From Nymphaea colorata (lineage: Eukaryota; Streptophyta; Magnoliopsida; Nymphaeales; Nymphaeaceae): a stretch of 64,000 bases of DNA. The position numbers and the translations under genes were made by a program. Positions 59,741 through 64,000 of the stretch are shown here, in pieces. Each line of letters opens with the position of its first letter. The first letter of the stretch is position 1. The notes beneath the pieces are model-generated. The model saw only the letters and a program-made list of their open reading frames with translations. It had not been told where the DNA came from and made no database searches. Where the stretch lies: contig NC_045145.1 of assembly GCF_008831285.2 (NCBI RefSeq), forward strand, positions 14,940,802-15,004,801. Direction: 5' to 3'.

Positions 59741-60249
59741 CGAAGGATGAAAATGTTAAAATTCAGTATGATGCTTGGTTTCCTGAAGATCAAGAAATAA
59801 AGAAATACTTAGGCACCAAGGCACAAGAACAAAAACCCATGTCTATTTTGTCAAAAAGTGAAACAGCTAAGTTGCATGGTGCAGAGGAAGTTATCGGTGA
59901 TGAACAGAACCAAAGTACTCCAAGCTCCCACATCAGAAGTTTGAGCACTAGTGAGCAAGAAGACAGCCAATCACATGAGACAGATGCATCTGCAAATGAG
60001 CGAATAGAAACTACATCGCCTGAAGTAGGCATAACACCAACTCGCATCCAGCAAATTGAGACACGTTCGATGCATGGAATAGTTAAGCCAAACCCACGGT
60101 ATCTACTGTCATGCACATTACTTCCTAAAGAGCCAGATTCTGTCAAAGAAGCATTATCACATATGGGTTGGGCAGCTGCCATGAAGGAAAAGATTGACGC
60201 TCTCAAAACCACTGAAACACGGGATTTGGTACCTAGAAAACATGCAAAA

Positions 60250-61000
60250 GACATCATTGGATGCAAGTAGGTTTTCAAAGCCAAAGTTAAAGTGGATGGA
60301 AGCTTGGACAGGTTGAAGGCGAGGCTGGTGGCAAAGGGCTATAGCCAAATACCAAGGGTGGACTTCATTGAAACATTTTCGCCAATCATTAAACCAACTA
60401 CAAACAGAATTATATTTATTGTTGCCTTGTCAAGAAAATGGAGAATAAATCAAATTGACATTAAAAATGTTTTCCTCCATGGCGATCTAGATGAACCTAT
60501 GTACATGGATCAGCCACCAGGGTTTAGGGACCCAACTAAGCCTAACCATGTTTGTAGACTAAAGAAGGCTTTATATGGGCTGCCTCAATCTACAAGAATG
60601 TGGTTTGACAAATTTGGCAATTTTTTGATAAATTATGAATTTTTCTGCAGTCCAGCAGACTCGTCACTATTCATTTACAAAGGCGAGCATGGAACTATAT
60701 GGCTGCTTTTATACGTTGATGATATTTTGATTACTGGTGATAGACAAGTTACCATGAAAAATTTTATTTCAGATATTAGTTCTGCCTTTGCTTTGAAAGA
60801 TCTAGGAGAAGTCCAACACTTCCTAGGCATACAAGTGCAGCAAGAAAAAAATGTTTTTTTGTTAAGTCAAACAAGATATGCCAAGGAAATTCTTCAGCAT
60901 GCAAACTTGAGTGATTGTAAGCCTAGCAGCACACCTATGGCAGAAATTCTTCATTGCAATAAGCCAAGTCCATGTTTCCAAGGCGCCCAGACTTGGTAGA
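60250..61000 (+). pseudogene. Decayed copia reverse transcriptase
   Basis: A TAG (60268-60270) stands where copia proteins have a conserved Trp between GCK and VFK. The rest of RT is then open for 235 codons: [31 protein letters not shown], catalytic YVDDILITG (about 60715), [11 protein letters not shown]. The frame ends prematurely at 60999 before RNase H. Confidence 0.9.
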
Positions 61001-61152
61001 CAGTGTCAATTTTGTGTCACAATACATGCAGTCGCCATCTCAATTCCACTTTCAATTAGTTAAGAAAATTCTAGGTATGTGAAAGCCACTATAGAAGATG
61101 GATTAAGGATACAACCAACTGATTGCATGCTTTTCAAGGGTATTCTGATGCT

Positions 61153-62066
61153 GATTGGGCTGGGTGTCCAATCACCCGACGTTCAACAACTAGATATGAC
61201 ATTTAACTTGGGCCAAGCTGCATCTCATGGTCTGCTAAAAAACAGCTGACGGTAACTCGTTCAAGCACAGAAGCAGAGTACCGTGCATTAGCCTCTACAA
61301 CAGTAGAGATAACTTGGATCAATTATATACTACGCGATATTGAGGTGAGTCTATCCATGACACCAATATTGTACTATGATAGTATGTATGCATTACACAT
61401 GACCATTAAGCCAGTAATGCATAGTAGGTCCAAACACATTGAATTGGACTACCATTATATGAGAGAAAGAGTTGCATCCAAATCCATTGAAACTAGATAT
61501 ATCCCTTTAGCAGAACAGGTGGCAGATATCTTCACAAAACCATTGGGATGAGCTCGATTTCTTTATCTAAAGAACAAACTTGGACTTAGCTACAACACCC
61601 AGTCTAGTTGATTGGGCTGGGTGTCCAATCACCCAACGTTCAACAACTGGATATGGCATTTATCTTGGGCTAAACTGCATCTCATGGTCTGCTAAAAAAC
61701 AGCCAACGGTAGCTCGTTCAAGCACAGAAGCAGAGTACCGTGCATTAGCCTCTACAACAGCAGAGTTAACTTGGATCAGTTATATATTGCGCGATATTGG
61801 GGTGAGTCTATCCATGACACCAATATTGTACTGTGATAATATGTTTGCATTACACATGACCATTAACCCAGTAATGCATAGTAAGTCCAAACACATCGAA
61901 TTGGACTACCATTATATCAGAGAAAGAGTTGCATCCAAATCTCTTGAAACTAGATATATCTCTTCAACAGAACAGGTGGCAGATATCTTCACAAAACCAT
62001 TGGGACGAGCTCGATTTCTTTATCTAAAGATCAAACTTGGACTCAGCTACAACACCCAGTCCAGTT
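61153..62066 (+). repeat. Tandem duplication of the copia RNase H segment (2 x 457 bp)
   Basis: Copy 1 (61153-61609) and copy 2 (61610-62066) both encode WAGCPIT, STEAEYRALAST, HIELDYHY and VADIFTKPLG. Copy 1 has extra stops (for example before the LGPSC stretch and after FTKPLG), while copy 2 is open as one frame (61580-62122). Both end with the same 'ctacaacacccagtc' block, so the duplicated unit runs from within RNase H to just before the polypurine tract. Confidence 0.95.
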
Positions 62067-62076
62067 TGAGAGGAGA

Positions 62077-62357
62077 TATTAACTCAGCTGAAATACACTA
62101 CACAGAAAATCAAAATACATAATACAATTGTAGATTTATTTTGAAATATTTCAGGTATCAGGCCTTGCGTGAAAGATCGAAAGTGGCTACGCATGCTGGA
62201 ACTCGTGGTGGAGCAGAACAACGTTTATTTGATATAACAGAAAATATCCTCTTAAGAATATTCTTTCATTTTGTATATAAAGCCCACCTGTGCTCATTGT
62301 AAAAGCAGTGTGCCATTAAAGCACACGAGAGATAAAAGAAGTCTCCTCTTTCCTTTA
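62077..62357 (+). repeat. 3' LTR of the copia element
   Basis: 281 bp, same ends as the 5' LTR, followed by the CTTGG target duplication. Confidence 0.93.
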
Positions 62358-62362
62358 CTTGG

Positions 62363-62751
62363 GACTTCAATTGTACTGCCAAGGAGGTTTCTGTTTTCAG
62401 TTGGAAGACCAATTGGAGATAGTGACATACACTGGGGTTTTCTGTTTGACTTCTTTTTCATCTTGTCTTTATGATTTCTTCACCAAAACTAGTCATATGT
62501 ACCTGTCAACATTCATGTAGGCCGACCCAATGTCTTGGTTTTAACAACACTGCAAATTCATTATTAATTCTCTCCCATATGACTTGAACGTCTTCATATG
62601 AGTTCATCTTAGTAATTTAGATAGGCAAAAAAAAAAAAACCAAGTTCAAGCGAAGAAACAAGAGCAACAAGCATGAAACTACACAAGTACTGCATGAAAT
62701 TCTATCTGTACAGGAGGCAATACATATCGCAAACCACATGAGATTCAAGAA
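62363..62751. other. Spacer between copia element and EXORDIUM-like pseudogene
   Basis: Contains a poly-A run near 62628-62639 and no gene. It would be the 3' flank of the pseudogene. Confidence 0.5.
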
Positions 62752-63565
62752 TCAAGAGAGAGTGAAACGCGAAGAGGTTTGGGGATTCCACATGGCGGGC
62801 AGAAAATACTTGCGGCAATTCACACCATATGCATTGTAGCTAGTGCTAGTATCAGCGTCTAGCAACAGCTCTCCAGCATAGCCAGGATAAGCTCCCTTTC
62901 TGTAAACTCCAGGGCTGGCAAAAACTGCTTCTAGATCTACAGATTGGGCCTCTTGAAAGTAACCATTCCCAAAGGGGTTGGTCACTGCCCCAGCCATCAT
63001 ACCAGCAATATTGATGATCATACCATCAACACCCACTTCATCGTTTGGATCTACCAGTGGTGGAGTTTGAGGCCCATAAAAAGGCTGGTGGAAAGGCCAG
63101 GCACACTGCCCTGAGCACTGGCTCTCAAAGTTGCCCACCCAGATGTGACAAATCTTTGATTTGGGTTCAAAGGAGCAGAATCATAGAACCCACAAGTGCT
63201 CATGCAGAACCCTTTCATAGTAACGTCTTTAGCAGTGACAACTAATAAGATGCCACCACCAGCAGCAACAGCAGTAGCCTTCGCAGCTAATTCTTTGATT
63301 TGGGTTCTCTTGAGGGACTTCCCCATTGAGCAGCCTTCATCGAAGGCCTGTTTCATAATGGCCATCCTGCAGCCGAGCTTAGCAGCTGTGGACATATACT
63401 CCTTGGTGATGTCCCACCATTGAGAAACGGATGGGGAGACGATTTTCCATTGGTAATGATCATCAAGAGAGCTCAGAAAATCTATAATAATAGAGCGCTG
63501 CCATACCAGACAACTAAAATAGTTTGATCTCCTTGAAGAAGAAGGCCATTGTGGCATGTAAGAAA
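62752..63565 (-). pseudogene. EXL: EXORDIUM-like (PHI-1 family) pseudogene
   Basis: Cell-wall/apoplastic EXORDIUM family, which in Arabidopsis promotes brassinosteroid- and carbon-dependent growth. Family motifs are present but in three reading frames: LLLQGDQTILVVWYG (about 63560-63503); SIIIDFLSSL, PSVSQWW, DEGCSMGKSL, VTAKDV and GFCMSTCGFYDSA (63500-63150); then GQCAWPFHQPFYGPQTPPL, GVDGMIINIAG, TNPFGNGYFQ and GAYPGYAGELL to the TGA at 62752. One break near 63495-63503 removes a few residues after WYG and shifts frame. The second near 63145-63150 looks like a one-base loss. No signal peptide or convincing ATG precedes it. Intact EXO genes are single-exon and about 310 aa, so this is a near-full-length but 5'-truncated relic. 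A genome assembly error could mimic one of the breaks. Confidence 0.88.
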
Positions 63566-64000
63566 CAAAAGGGATTGGTCTGCTAAAGGTGCCAGTTTCC
63601 CAGAGACACACCTGAAACTGATAAAAACAGAGTATTTGTGAAAGAAACAAAGATAAATTTAACGTGGTTCGGTCTTGAATGACCTACGTCCACGAGAACT
63701 CTCTCGCTCTCTAACTTTCTTCGAAACCATCGTTAGAGAGTGGTTCCATTAAATAACTTGTCAATGAGAGTTACACTTAGGATCCACAATTGGTGGATCT
63801 GTTACAGACGATAATGGTAAAGGATCTTGTCCTTTACTTATATTCTCATCTCTTTCTTTTCTTAGCTGATCATGTGCATCATCAAGTTTATCGCATGATC
63901 TTCTTTCCATGATTTTCGATTCTTCTTGCCTTTTATATTTATCACGCCCCCACAAGCTGATCCTGGTATCAATAAGGTGAAGCTTGTTCTTGAGATAGTG
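63566..64000. other. LTR-like edge, unclassified
   Basis: The stretch 'aaatttaacgtggttcggtc...acctacgtccacgagaa' (about 63656-63698) and the closing '...cacgcccccacaagctgatcctgg' (about 63943-63967) resemble boundary sequences seen in many copia elements. The window ends before an LTR pair can be tested. No gene is visible. Confidence 0.35.

Larger units (their letters stand above)
57179..62357 (+). mobile_element. Ty1/copia LTR retrotransposon, complete in structure but decayed
   Basis: 5' LTR 57179-57459 and 3' LTR 62077-62357 (281 bp each, about 20 differences by eye, roughly 7%). They are flanked by the 5-bp target duplication CTTGG (57174-57178, 62358-62362). The primer-binding site after the 5' LTR (57460-57472, TAGTATCAGAGC) matches the initiator-tRNA-Met type with one mismatch. 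A polypurine run TTGAGAGGAGA ends at 62076. The internal domain order is Gag, protease, integrase, RT, RNase H (copia order). The LTRs begin TATTAAC and end TTTA, so the termini are TA...TA, not TG...CA. Many stops and frameshifts break the polyprotein, so it is not autonomous. Both LTRs carry TATATAAAG (about 57378 and 62276), a likely promoter TATA. Confidence 0.95.

Noticed and set aside
1-64000. CRISPR arrays, bacterial operons, phage or virus-derived modules
   Set aside because: No regularly spaced repeats, Shine-Dalgarno-led gene strings or viral genes seen; all features are plant nuclear.

Overview
The window is nuclear DNA of a flowering plant. It has intron-split protein genes with GT-AG boundaries, two intron-containing plant tRNA genes, a Ty1/copia retrotransposon, hAT-type MITEs, (AT)n and (GA)n microsatellites and long AT-rich spacers. 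I cannot place it more precisely than angiosperm. Gene density is low: six protein genes look complete, one is cut by the left edge, one is a pseudogene, and two are tRNAs.

Layout, left to right. 95-4072 (+): the 3' part of a QUA2/QUL-type pectin methyltransferase-like gene. 7832-7919 (+): tRNA-Tyr. 11396-13761 (-): an SDS22-like leucine-rich-repeat gene; from memory, its Arabidopsis counterpart (At1g78230) sits beside QUA2 (At1g78240), which suggests conserved microsynteny. 14.7-25.9 kb: a gene-poor spacer with two small hAT MITEs and a TA-flanked inverted-repeat element. 25943-26029 (-): elongator tRNA-Met. 26.7-40.9 kb: three two-exon UGT85-type glycosyltransferases (two on -, one on +). 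Between the second and third lies a small gene for a secreted Cys-rich peptide. 43288-47157 (-): an 11-exon chloroplast-type HAD/CbbY-like phosphatase. 50256-50713 (-): a two-exon EPF-like (EPFL) secreted peptide gene. 57179-62357 (+): a decayed copia element with both LTRs and a 5-bp target duplication. 62752-63565 (-): an EXORDIUM-like pseudogene.

How the genes relate. The UGT85 trio is a local tandem family, probably glucosylating small acceptors such as hormones or cyanogenic, terpenoid or phenolic aglycones; the substrates cannot be read from sequence. The QUA2-like protein (pectin, Golgi), the EPFL peptide (extracellular signal) and the Cys-rich peptide are unrelated neighbours, not a pathway. 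Splice models were built by hand from conserved protein matches and reading-frame closure. All full models close in frame: LRR 677 aa, UGTs 486, 480 and 485 aa, HAD 333 aa, EPFL 123 aa.

No new multi-gene system is evident. The most interesting items are the Cys-rich peptide gene, the EPFL gene with a duplicated upstream segment, the copia element with non-canonical TA...TA ends and a duplicated RNase H segment, and a TA-flanked element family with three copies here.
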